A stretch of 5,634 bases of DNA from Deltaproteobacteria bacterium (lineage in GTDB: Bacteria; JAEEML01), in the NCBI GenBank assembly GCA_016283195.1, contig JAEEML010000176.1, forward strand, positions 1 through 5,634, in the 5' to 3' direction. The notes beneath the pieces are model-generated. The model was given only the letters and a program-made list of their open reading frames with translations. It was not told the origin of the DNA and searched no databases. The position numbers and the translations under genes were made by a program. Shown here piece by piece: positions 1-5,002 of this stretch. Each line of letters starts with the position of its first letter. Positions within the stretch are counted from its first letter, which is position 1.

Positions 1-46
1 CGCACCATAGCCGGAGATTCAAAAGAGGGCCTTTTATTCATGGTTT

Positions 47-1126
47 TTAGTGGTGGCAACCGTGACAGTGCTCACAATCATCATCTTCGCAATCATCGTT
101 GCTGCAGCACTCGTTTTGCTCATCGAGAATTTCATCAACTGTTGGTAATTCTTCGCTTATTTTGTGTTTTATACCTATTTGTTTCAGCGCCGGGCCGTAT
201 ATTTCCACAAAAGCGTCATTGGGGCATTTGATGAGTTCCGGCAGAGTTTCGCGGCTTTTAAAGAGTTTTACCAAAACATCGTGGGCCGCCTCTTCAAGTT
301 TTGCCGGTTCCCAAATATCATCAATGAGCGAGAGTGGCTTGCCTTCTTCGCAGGCAATTAGTTGCATAGGAATATAAGCCGGCTCACCGGGGCTCACTAT
401 ATTGGTATAAGTGATGACCATTTCAAAAATGCCGCTGCGCTTTTTGGCTTTAAATTCGGCCAGTTCAGCATCGGTTAGTTTAATTGGCTCTTTGGCGGGA
501 ATATTGGCATCGGGGAATAGCCAGCGTTCTTCCCAAGCGCCTTTTTCCTGCCTGTCCGGCACAAAGGTGAGCACCAGATTCTCGCCGCCGTTTATTTTTT
601 TGTTTGATTTTAGGCACTTTTTGTCTTTTGCATAGCGCTTGCCGACTTCTTTAAGCCGCTCCATGAGCTGCATAGTAAATTCAAGTTCGGCGCTATTTAT
701 TTTGCCGGGCATATAGCCGGGATGAAAACTGCGCACTAGAGGATAGAGAGCATCCGGGTTGATGGTGCCACCACAGAGTTCTTTGAAAAGCTCTATTTCC
801 TCTTCATCGCAGAAATTCTCCAAATCGGCTCCTTCTTCAAAGGAGAGCATCAAAGCGTCTTGCGACAAAAGATATCCCTCTTCATCCTGATCGAGCTCAC
901 CCATTTGCAGCATGGCGAGTGTCATCATGCCATGCGGACCGCGATAGGCCAAAAAGCCGTCAACATCTTCATCCTCACCCAAAACGGAGACATAACAAGG
1001 CACACCGTCTTGCGGGTTTTTTACGGAAAAGATCTCTTCTTCCGGAATAGATTTCCACTCTTTAGCGGCTTGCAATTCTTTGGCCGCCTTAAAAAATTCC
1101 TGCCATTTTTCTTTGCTGATACTCAT
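47..1126 (-). CDS. DUF7309/DUF6930-like protein with Cys/His-rich C-terminal tail
   Basis: A 359-residue soluble, acidic protein without signal peptide or membrane segment. Its biochemical function is unknown. The N-terminal part (about residues 1-75: a Trp-containing helix, then EIFSVKNPQDGVPCYVSVLG and an AYRGPHGM stretch) resembles DUF7309. The later part (about 225-335: a SGIFEMVITY strand, then LPELIKCPNDAFVEIY and a GIKHKISEELPTVDEIL ending) resembles DUF6930, which often follows it. Both assignments are from memory of the families and need an HMM check. The last 20 residues are extraordinary: Cys 340, 341, 346, 351, 354, 357 and His 353, 355, 358, 359 amid Asp/Glu, suggesting metal binding. 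ATG 1126-1124 is preceded only by a modest AAGG (1133-1136), six bases away. It is divergent from the alkyltransferase operon and appears monocistronic in the window. That it is a real gene is very likely; the family call is moderate. Confidence 0.85.
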   Translation of the reverse strand: MSISKEKWQEFFKAAKELQAAKEWKSIPEEEIFSVKNPQDGVPCYVSVLGEDEDVDGFLAYRGPHGMMTLAMLQMGELDQDEEGYLLSQDALMLSFEEGADLENFCDEEEIELFKELCGGTINPDALYPLVRSFHPGYMPGKINSAELEFTMQLMERLKEVGKRYAKDKKCLKSNKKINGGENLVLTFVPDRQEKGAWEERWLFPDANIPAKEPIKLTDAELAEFKAKKRSGIFEMVITYTNIVSPGEPAYIPMQLIACEEGKPLSLIDDIWEPAKLEEAAHDVLVKLFKSRETLPELIKCPNDAFVEIYGPALKQIGIKHKISEELPTVDEILDEQNECCSNDDCEDDDCEHCHGCHH

Positions 1127-1253
1127 GTAAAACCTTACTAAGGAGTTATTTCCTCAAAGCTAGGGGTTTTCCCCGTTACCGCGCTCTTAGTAGCACAAGA
1201 GAGCACATTTATTCCAGCCCCGATTTTAAGTTGCCGCAATTTTCCGTTTTTTA

Positions 1254-1282
1254 TTGCATAACGTCCATCTTTGTAGGATATT
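1254..1282 (+). promoter_or_regulatory. candidate promoter of the ogt-engB operon
   Basis: TTGCAT (1254-1259) and GATATT (1277-1282) are separated by 17 bases and would place the transcript start near 1289, giving a short leader before the ribosome binding site at 1306. Each hexamer matches the sigma-70 consensus only partly (about 3/6 and 4/6). The -35 resembles the TTGCA-type -35 boxes of the tRNA and HU candidates in this window. Inference only. Confidence 0.35.
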
Positions 1283-1305
1283 AGCGCCCAGGTGCGCCGC
1301 TATGT

Positions 1306-1310
1306 GGAGG
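1306..1310 (+). promoter_or_regulatory. ribosome binding site fixing the ogt start
   Basis: GGAGG lies six bases before the ATG at 1317. This decides against the longer reading from a TTG at 1254 and against the ATG at 1302, which has no such site in front of it. Confidence 0.75.
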
Positions 1311-1316
1311 AAAGCG

Positions 1317-1835
1317 ATGAAAGAGCAGCAGCTGGTAAAAGTAACCGTTCCCTCAAAATGGGGTGATATCGCCATTTTTTGCAGTGATCTCGGAATTGCC
1401 AAATTGCTATTACCAAAAAGCAAAGAGGATGTGGAAAAATATTTTACACGCTATTTCGGAGCTCACAAGATAATTGACGGCACATCGGCGCTAGCCACTT
1501 TCGCCGCCGAGGAAATTACGCAATATCTTGCCGGAAATCTTAAAAAATTTGATTCTCCCTGTGATTTGCGTCTCACGCCGTTTGCCCAGAGAGTTTTGCA
1601 TGAATTACAGCAAATTCCTTATGGCACCACTATAAGTTATGCCGATTTGGCCGAACATTGCGGTAATCCGCGGGCTTTTCGCGCTGTCGGCTGGGCCATG
1701 GCCAATAATCCGATACCTATCGTTATTCCCTGCCATCGCGTTATCAATGCCAACGGCAAATTAGGCAATTACAGCGGCGGTATAGCCATGAAAAAGGCCC
1801 TTTTGGCTCTGGAAACAAAGGCCTCCGGCAAATGA
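1317..1835 (+). CDS. ogt: methylated-DNA--protein-cysteine S-methyltransferase (O6-alkylguanine repair)
   Basis: A suicide DNA-repair protein that transfers the alkyl group from O6-alkylguanine (and O4-alkylthymine) to its own cysteine. From ATG 1317 it has 172 residues, normal for the Ogt/MGMT family without an Ada regulatory domain. The C-terminal catalytic domain is clear: LTPFAQRVLHELQQIPYGTTISYADLA leads into the helix-turn-helix with the RAVGWAMANNP motif (Arg122 is the expected base-flipping finger, Asn131 the hinge Asn). It is followed by the active site PCHRV with nucleophile Cys139, then GKLGNYSGG and the LLALE end. The N-terminal domain is more diverged, as usual. The gene heads an operon: its TGA overlaps the ATG of engB by four bases (ATGA). 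No Ada-type operator was recognised. The choice between ogt and another MGMT name is conventional. Confidence 0.95.
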   Translation: MKEQQLVKVTVPSKWGDIAIFCSDLGIAKLLLPKSKEDVEKYFTRYFGAHKIIDGTSALATFAAEEITQYLAGNLKKFDSPCDLRLTPFAQRVLHELQQIPYGTTISYADLAEHCGNPRAFRAVGWAMANNPIPIVIPCHRVINANGKLGNYSGGIAMKKALLALETKASGK

Positions 1836-2500
1836 AAAATCCCCAAAATGTACGGGCGGCCAAAATTGCCTCCGTGCGCTCTGTGAGTGAAGCTCCGCAG
1901 CATAGCTGGCCGGAGGTGGCTTTTGTTGGGCGCAGTAATGTAGGTAAATCATCTCTGCTTACCATGCTTACCGGCCTGCGCAATTTGGCTCCCGTTTCCA
2001 AAACTCCCGGGCGTACCAAAAGCCTGGGCTTTTATGCGCTTAAAAACCCGGAGCTGTGTCTGGTGGATCTCCCAGGGTATGGTTGGGCGCAGCTTGGCCA
2101 GGATATGCGCCGCCAAATTGCCACCATGATTAGCGATTATGTAACCACGCGCAGCAATTTACTGGGCCTTATTTTGCTGATTGATGCCCGCCGTGCCGAG
2201 CTCACAGATGATGATTGGGCGATGGTGAAGCTGGCGATGGAGGCAGAGCGCGCCCTCCTGGTGGTGCTCACCAAGAGCGATAAATTATCCAAAAATCAGC
2301 TGTCCCAAGCCAGAATGGCAGTAGAAAAAGCGCTGGAAATTCCCAAAGGCAGCATTATTCCGGTGAGCTCTCTTAACGGCACTGGCAAAAAAGAGCTGTG
2401 GGTGCAAATTACGCAGCTTTTGAAGGCCTCCAAAGAGCCGGCAGAAGCTACCGATGAGGCCGCTACTACCGGCGAAGATTCGGCGGCGACGGCGGAGTAA
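1832..2500 (+). CDS. engB: ribosome biogenesis GTP-binding protein EngB/YsxC/YihA
   Basis: A TrmE-Era-EngA-EngB-type GTPase needed for late assembly of the 50S subunit, normally essential. All G motifs are visible in the 222-residue product: G1 GRSNVGKSS (33-41), G2 around TPGRT (58-62), G3 DLPG (79-82, followed by the family-typical YGWA), G4 TKSD (147-150) and G5 SSLNGTG (179-185). The first 25 residues contain the usual N-terminal strand of EngB. The last 19 or so residues form an Ala/Glu/Thr-rich, probably disordered tail after the folded domain, making the protein a little longer than the usual 195-210. The start overlaps the ogt stop as ATGA with no strong ribosome binding site, pointing to translational coupling. 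Pairing of engB with an alkyltransferase gene is a local arrangement whose meaning is not evident. Confidence 0.96.
   Translation: MKNPQNVRAAKIASVRSVSEAPQHSWPEVAFVGRSNVGKSSLLTMLTGLRNLAPVSKTPGRTKSLGFYALKNPELCLVDLPGYGWAQLGQDMRRQIATMISDYVTTRSNLLGLILLIDARRAELTDDDWAMVKLAMEAERALLVVLTKSDKLSKNQLSQARMAVEKALEIPKGSIIPVSSLNGTGKKELWVQITQLLKASKEPAEATDEAATTGEDSAATAE
2494..2497 (+). promoter_or_regulatory. ribosome binding site supporting a TTG start for the YkgJ-type gene
   Basis: GGAG inside the last codons of engB lies seven bases before TTG 2505. The competing ATG at 2454 has no recognisable site before it and would force a 47-base overlap with engB, giving an Arg-run N-terminus that looks like out-of-frame engB sequence. 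Confidence 0.5.
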
Positions 2501-2504
2501 TTTT

Positions 2505-3020
2505 TTGTTTTCCCTACATACATGGCTAATCATTATTTGTTTGGCCTACACAGTAGCCGAATTAAGCAACCATTTTCGCATTACGCGAACGCTCCTGCGC
2601 CTTATTCTATTGCCTTTTTCCCTTTGGGAACTCCTAGTAAAACGGCTAATGCGTAAGATTTTTCCGCCGGTTTTTCCCATAACCGGCAGTTGCCACATGT
2701 GCGGGCGCTGTTGTCAGAACATCATTGGCAATCCGCCGATGTTTATTCGTAAATACCGCCTGTTTACTTCGCTTTATATGCTTTGGCACAGTGTAATTCA
2801 TGATTTTGAGGCTTATGCCCGCGGCCCTGAAGGTGAGATAATTTTTCGTTGCCGTCTTTTGGGTGCCGACCATATTTGCCGCGCTTATTGGCTACGGCCG
2901 GCTGTTTGCCGTGATTTTCCTTATCAATATTGGTTTGAGCAGCCGCGTTTTATCGAAGGTTGCGGCTTTAAAAGCGGTGAGCCAAAGCTAAACCCCCCGC
3001 CAAGCGGCAAAGTTGAATAG
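2505..3020 (+). CDS. membrane-anchored YkgJ-family CxxCxxCC cluster protein
   Basis: Contains the CxxCxxCC signature (CHMCGRCC, encoded at 2691-2714; Cys 63, 66, 69, 70 counting from TTG 2505). Further cysteines follow at 116, 125, 135 and 153 in the contexts FRCRLL, HICRAY, AVCRDFP and GCGF. This eight-cysteine pattern is that of the YkgJ / 'putative zinc- or iron-chelating domain' family, whose biochemical role is unsettled. The product has 171 residues (188 if the ATG at 2454 is used). Unlike many relatives it carries hydrophobic N-terminal stretches, WLIIICLAYTV (7-17) and LLRLILLPFSLWELLV (30-45), so the Cys domain may be membrane-tethered. It follows the engB stop by four bases and is surely co-transcribed with it. 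The stop at 3018-3020 is firm; the start is uncertain. Confidence 0.85.
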   Translation: MFSLHTWLIIICLAYTVAELSNHFRITRTLLRLILLPFSLWELLVKRLMRKIFPPVFPITGSCHMCGRCCQNIIGNPPMFIRKYRLFTSLYMLWHSVIHDFEAYARGPEGEIIFRCRLLGADHICRAYWLRPAVCRDFPYQYWFEQPRFIEGCGFKSGEPKLNPPPSGKVE

Positions 3021-3055
3021 CTTATGGGGCGAGTAGGGCGCCATTATTTTTTCCC

Positions 3056-3085
3056 TTGCCTCCATGTCTTGTGTACCGCTAAAAT
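3056..3085 (+). promoter_or_regulatory. candidate promoter of the Cys-rich lipoprotein gene
   Basis: TTGCCT (3056-3061) and TAAAAT (3080-3085) are spaced by 18 bases, with about 4/6 and 5/6 matches to the sigma-70 consensus. The start would fall near 3092, about 20 bases before the ribosome binding site. The 3021-3122 gap separates this gene from the engB operon, so an own promoter is reasonable. Confidence 0.4.
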
Positions 3086-3090
3086 AGCGG
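3076..3090 (+). repeat. 15-bp palindrome covering the candidate -10 box
   Basis: CCGCTA-AAA-TAGCGG is a perfect inverted repeat of six-base arms with a three-base centre. The candidate -10 hexamer TAAAAT sits in its middle. As DNA it could be a repressor operator; as RNA it would be a short hairpin ending the engB operon, but no U-run follows, so a terminator is less likely. Confidence 0.5.
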
Positions 3091-3110
3091 CCTGCTGTCT
3101 TATGGCAGAA

Positions 3111-3116
3111 AAGGAG
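3111..3116 (+). promoter_or_regulatory. ribosome binding site fixing the lipoprotein start
   Basis: AAGGAG lies six bases before ATG 3123. It selects this start over the in-frame ATG at 3024 and puts a lipoprotein signal peptide at the true N-terminus. Confidence 0.75.
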
Positions 3117-3122
3117 TTAACC

Positions 3123-3509
3123 ATGAAATACCTTGTCCGTTCTCTTTTAGCTACACTTTGTCTTTTGCCTCTGGCTGCGTGCGATGGCGGCACCAACCTT
3201 TGTATTGAGGAATACAACTGCTCCGATGCTTGGTGCGAACGCGACTACAGCCAAAGCCTCGAGAGTTGTCACAAGTATTTTGCCGACCGCTATGACAGAT
3301 GCCTTGATGACATGAATTATATCCAGAAAAATGAGCGCCCATCCTGCTATGATGCTTATAATAACCTAAATAATTGCATTTTTGCTCACACTACCTGCGG
3401 TGAAAGCCTGGATGTTTATCAGCACCGCGTCGATAGTATCGAGCAAAACGAATGTAGAAATGAGTTAAATACTTATTATGATGTTTGTGAAGGGCGCTAT
3501 AACTATTAA
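3123..3509 (+). CDS. small Cys-rich lipoprotein of unknown function
   Basis: From ATG 3123 the product has 128 residues. A lipoprotein signal peptide is plain: MKYLVRS, a Leu-rich core, then the lipobox LAAC with the lipidated Cys20. Position +2 is Asp, which in enterobacteria retains lipoproteins in the inner membrane; whether that rule holds here is unknown. The mature part has ten more cysteines (27, 33, 38, 49, 60, 75, 85, 92, 111, 122), an even number suiting up to five disulfides in the periplasm. Several are regularly spaced: C38-x10-C49-x10-C60, C75-x9-C85 and C111-x10-C122, in stretches rich in Tyr, Asp, Glu and Asn that look helical. I do not recognise the family. It lies 102 bases after the YkgJ-type gene and converges on the helix-hairpin-helix gene. 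Confidence 0.8.
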   Translation: MKYLVRSLLATLCLLPLAACDGGTNLCIEEYNCSDAWCERDYSQSLESCHKYFADRYDRCLDDMNYIQKNERPSCYDAYNNLNNCIFAHTTCGESLDVYQHRVDSIEQNECRNELNTYYDVCEGRYNY

Positions 3510-3531
3510 TTTAGTAATTTAGTAATTTAGT
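3508..3531. repeat. three perfect 8-bp tandem repeats at the convergent gene ends
   Basis: AATTTAGT is repeated at 3508-3515, 3516-3523 and 3524-3531 without mismatch. The array starts inside the TAA stop of the lipoprotein gene (3507-3509) and contains the stop of the opposing helix-hairpin-helix gene (3527-3529 on the - strand). No hairpin terminator is visible between the two genes. Confidence 0.85.
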
Positions 3532-3856
3532 TTTTGGGGCAGCTTTTCTGAACTTTTCCCGAAAAACAAACCACTTCAATATTATCCTGGCAAATCTTAG
3601 GGCCAATGCCCTTTACCTGCATCAGTGTTTGCCAATTGCGGAAGCCCCAGGTTTTGCGGCCCTCTTTGGTGGCTTTGGTGCGCTCTTTTTTGCGATAATC
3701 AATAATGCGTTGGGCTAAATCCTCACCTACACCTTTAAGAGCGGTGAGCTCTTTGGCGGAGGCTTTGTCAACATCAATACACTTGGGAGCCGCTATAGCC
3801 GATGAAGAAAGAGTCAATAAAAGAGCGGATAAAGCAAGAGAAAACAGTTTTTTCAT
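3527..3856 (-). CDS. exported helix-hairpin-helix (ComEA-like) protein
   Basis: A 109-residue protein with a Sec signal peptide: MKKLFS, a hydrophobic core, and a likely cut after AIA near residue 22. The mature chain has two helix-hairpin-helix elements of the ComEA C-terminal type. The first is around KASAKELTALKGVGEDLAQRIIDYR (hairpin GVG 42-44), the second around WQTLMQVKGIGPKICQDN (GIG 83-85). Such domains bind the DNA backbone without sequence preference; in ComEA they take up transforming DNA in the periplasm. Here the link between the hairpins (about 56-73) is longer and more basic than I expect, and four cysteines (26, 89, 97, 106) are present, unlike typical ComEA. No other competence gene is in the window, so a role in uptake is only an inference. 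ATG 3856-3854 has a full AAGGAGGG site (3863-3870). Confidence 0.88.
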   Translation of the reverse strand: MKKLFSLALSALLLTLSSSAIAAPKCIDVDKASAKELTALKGVGEDLAQRIIDYRKKERTKATKEGRKTWGFRNWQTLMQVKGIGPKICQDNIEVVCFSGKVQKSCPKN

Positions 3857-3878
3857 GAGAAACCCTCCTTAAAAATAT

Positions 3879-3907
3879 ACTTTATGAAAATAGGGCGGAG
3901 ATGTCCA
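3879..3907 (-). promoter_or_regulatory. candidate promoter of the helix-hairpin-helix gene
   Basis: Reading the - strand, TGGACA (3907-3902) and TAAAGT (3884-3879) are 17 bases apart, with 5/6 and 4/6 consensus matches. They sit in the 56-base gap after the DUF1844 gene, so this gene may be expressed separately from the HU cluster. Confidence 0.4.
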
Positions 3908-3912
3908 GATCT

Positions 3913-4173
3913 TTAATCGGTCACGCGAAAATCAACATATTCAAGTTGCAATTTGGCAATAAGCTCGTTTAATACTTGCGCTTCTTTGTCGCTGAGATTG
4001 CCCACTGTTTTTTCGCGGAGCATTAGCAATACATCTATAAATTCTTTGGCCAAAAGCGGATCGGGTTGGATATTTTCCTGACCGGGAATAGTACCCTTTC
4101 CAAGGGCAGCCAAAGCATTGGCACCCAGAGATATTATGAAAGACTCAAAGGTAATAGCCGCTGAAGACGTCAC
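3913..4173 (-). CDS. DUF1844 family protein
   Basis: An 86-residue product made almost wholly of the DUF1844 domain. FESFIISLGANALAALG (9-25) is the conserved first helix. FIDVLLMLREKTVGNLSDKEAQVLNELIAKLQLEYV (45 onward) carries the family's ID-L--L--KT-GNL--E signature. The function of DUF1844 is unknown; it is common in deltaproteobacterial-type genomes. The only usable start is GTG 4173-4171 (no ATG before the mid-domain Met51), and no Shine-Dalgarno sequence is visible before it. The reading frame continues without change into the preceding ORF across one TAA (4188-4186) and four codons. DUF1844 proteins, as I recall, often begin with a disordered acidic Ala/Pro-rich segment, and the tail of that ORF looks like one. 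It may therefore be made by reinitiation or be the 3' half of an interrupted gene. Confidence 0.85.
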   Translation of the reverse strand: MTSSAAITFESFIISLGANALAALGKGTIPGQENIQPDPLLAKEFIDVLLMLREKTVGNLSDKEAQVLNELIAKLQLEYVDFRVTD

Positions 4174-4185
4174 GGTTGAGAACGA

Positions 4186-4398
4186 TTAAGCGCTGGGAGC
4201 AGTAGTGGCCGGTTCTTCCGCTTCGTTAGCCGGTTTTTCAACACCTGGCCAAAGAGTCTCACACTCGGCAACTTTATCGGCTAAATCGGGCAGGGCATCA
4301 ATATGGGCAGTGAGCTCTTCGCTGCTTAAAATTCCGTGCTTGATGAGACGCTCTGTAACACGTACATCAAAGCTCTTAGGCATACAACGAGGATTCAT
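4186..4398 (-). CDS. small protein of unknown function upstream of DUF1844
   Basis: A 70-residue ORF with ATG 4398-4396 and AGGAG (4410-4406) seven bases before it, so translation is well supported. Residues 8-48 look like a small helical domain (SFDVRVTERLIKHGILSSEE, then a second helix ending in ALPDLADKVAECE). Residues 51-70 are a Pro/Ala/Glu/Thr-rich, probably disordered tail. I do not recognise a named family, though short proteins with a similar 'RLIKHGILS-EE---HI-ALPDLADK' layout seem familiar from deltaproteobacterial genomes. It starts 26 bases after the HU stop and ends 12 bases before the GTG of the DUF1844 ORF in the same frame. It could be an independent small protein or the N-terminal part of a longer DUF1844 protein. 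Confidence 0.72.
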   Translation of the reverse strand: MNPRCMPKSFDVRVTERLIKHGILSSEELTAHIDALPDLADKVAECETLWPGVEKPANEAEEPATTAPSA

Positions 4399-4424
4399 TG
4401 GCTAACTCCTAATTGCAGAGCTAC

Positions 4425-4706
4425 TTACTTGTTGAGTTTTAAATAATCGCGGAGCTCTTGACCAACTTTAAAGACAATACCTTTTTTGGGGCCAACCTCA
4501 ACATTGGCGCCGCTTTTGGGATTGCGGCCGGTATAGCCTTCATAGGATTTAATTTTAAAAGAGGCAAAACCTCTGATTTCAATTTTGTCACCCTTAGCCA
4601 ATTCCTCTGACATAGAAGCAAAAACAGTATCGACAACTTGTTTTGCTTTGGTCACGGAGATGTTGGAACGTTCGGCTAGTTTCTTCACTAAATCGGATTT
4701 TTTCAT
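4425..4706 (-). CDS. HU/IHF family DNA-binding protein
   Basis: A 93-residue nucleoid protein of the DNABII family, which works as a dimer and bends DNA in the minor groove. KSDLVKKLAERS-ISVTKAKQVVDTVF (4-29) forms the helical dimerisation body. EIRGFASFKIK (43-53) is the conserved GF-SF strand, with Ala48 where Gly is usual. Y-GYTGRNPKSG (55-66) is the DNA-embracing arm with intercalating Pro63, and the end VFKVGQELRDYL matches the family's FK-G-EL. The arm and the 'EIRGF' stretch lean toward IHF-beta or the deltaproteobacterial HU group; one gene cannot decide between HU and IHF. ATG 4706 is chosen because GAGG (4718-4715) is eight bases away, but only two bases from the alternative GTG at 4712. 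It is first in a - strand cluster with the 70-residue and DUF1844 ORFs. Confidence 0.95.
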   Translation of the reverse strand: MKKSDLVKKLAERSNISVTKAKQVVDTVFASMSEELAKGDKIEIRGFASFKIKSYEGYTGRNPKSGANVEVGPKKGIVFKVGQELRDYLKLNK

Positions 4707-4714
4707 AATCACAA

Positions 4715-4718
4715 CCTC
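4715..4718 (-). promoter_or_regulatory. ribosome binding site fixing the HU start
   Basis: GAGG on the - strand lies eight bases before ATG 4706-4704. For the GTG two codons upstream the spacing would be two bases, too short. Confidence 0.65.
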
Positions 4719-4741
4719 GTTAAGTTTTGGGCTTTATTTAC

Positions 4742-4758
4742 TGCCCGTTAAGCGGGCA
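4742..4758 (-). repeat. inverted repeat in the HU upstream region
   Basis: TGCCCG and CGGGCA face each other around a five-base centre. It lies between the tRNA-Gly terminator and the HU gene, at the expected transcript start of HU. No T-run follows on either strand, so it is not an intrinsic terminator; it could be an operator or a 5' leader hairpin. Confidence 0.55.
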
Positions 4759-4786
4759 ACATAAACAAAAAATGCAATAAGTGCAA
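4758..4786 (-). promoter_or_regulatory. candidate promoter of the HU gene cluster
   Basis: On the - strand TTGCAC (4786-4781) is followed after 17 bases by TATGTT (4763-4758), directly downstream of the tRNA terminator. The hexamers are imperfect (about 3/6 and 4/6), but position and spacing fit, and the adjoining palindrome would cover the start site. Confidence 0.4.
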
Positions 4787-4788
4787 GT

Positions 4789-4822
4789 AAAAAAAAGCCC
4801 GACCTTAACTCGAACGCCGGGC
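4789..4822 (-). terminator. intrinsic terminator of tRNA-Gly
   Basis: On the - strand GCCCGGC (4822-4816) pairs with GTCGGGC (4803-4797) across a 12-base loop, giving seven pairs with one G-U. Eight T residues follow (4796-4789). It starts 17 bases after the tRNA and is followed by the HU promoter region. Confidence 0.85.
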
Positions 4823-4839
4823 CGTATAAAAGAACTCGG

Positions 4840-4911
<72 letters not shown>

Positions 4912-4926
4912 TCAGTCGCAAGGGGG

Positions 4927-4955
4927 CTTATATAAAAAGCGTTTTTAAATTGCAA
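4927..4955 (-). promoter_or_regulatory. promoter of tRNA-Gly
   Basis: On the - strand TTGCAA (4955-4950), a 17-base spacer, then TATAAG (4932-4927): about 4/6 and 5/6 consensus matches. The bases after the -10 are very C-rich (CCCCC), the GC-rich discriminator typical of stable-RNA promoters under stringent control. A-rich DNA lies upstream (about 4956-4990) and could act as an UP element. Confidence 0.7.
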
Positions 4956-5002
4956 GAAAAAAATGCATTTATTTTGAAAAAATATTTATAGCAGGGCTAA
5001 CT

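Noticed and set aside
21-35. AAAAG-agggc-CTTTT as terminator of the - strand gene at 47-1126
   Set aside because: The five-base stem is almost all A-T and would be too weak. It may only be part of a longer structure cut by the window edge.
1163-1201. Short inverted repeats GGGG-tttt-CCCC (1163-1174) and CTCTT-n8-AAGAG (1184-1201) in the divergent intergenic region
   Set aside because: Arms of four and five bases are expected by chance, and neither aligns with a good promoter. Not listed as features.
1254-1316. N-terminal extension of the alkyltransferase from TTG 1254
   Set aside because: No ribosome binding site, unlikely residue composition, and a near-ideal GGAGG before ATG 1317. The segment fits better as promoter and leader.
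3038-3052. GGCGCC followed by a T-run after the YkgJ-type gene as an intrinsic terminator
   Set aside because: GGCGCC is self-complementary with no room for a loop, so no stable RNA hairpin forms there.
3024-3122. N-terminal extension of the lipoprotein from ATG 3024
   Set aside because: It would bury the signal peptide and lipobox inside the protein. AAGGAG before ATG 3123 is decisive, and the segment holds the promoter and palindrome.
3123-3509. Homology of the lipoprotein to mitochondrial CX9C (CHCH) proteins
   Set aside because: Only the spacing is similar, and mostly x10 rather than x9. The shared features do not go beyond cysteine periodicity.
4205-4405. + strand ORF opposite the 70-residue gene, and other antisense ORFs (for example 99-377 and 860-1141 on +, 1744-2019 and 2285-2533 on -)
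   Set aside because: They lie opposite or out of frame within genes with clear protein signatures or good start sites, have no ribosome binding sites of note, and resemble no family.
4707-4712. GTG start of HU at 4712
   Set aside because: Spacing to GAGG is only two bases; ATG 4706 gives eight bases and the usual MKKSDL-type N-terminus.
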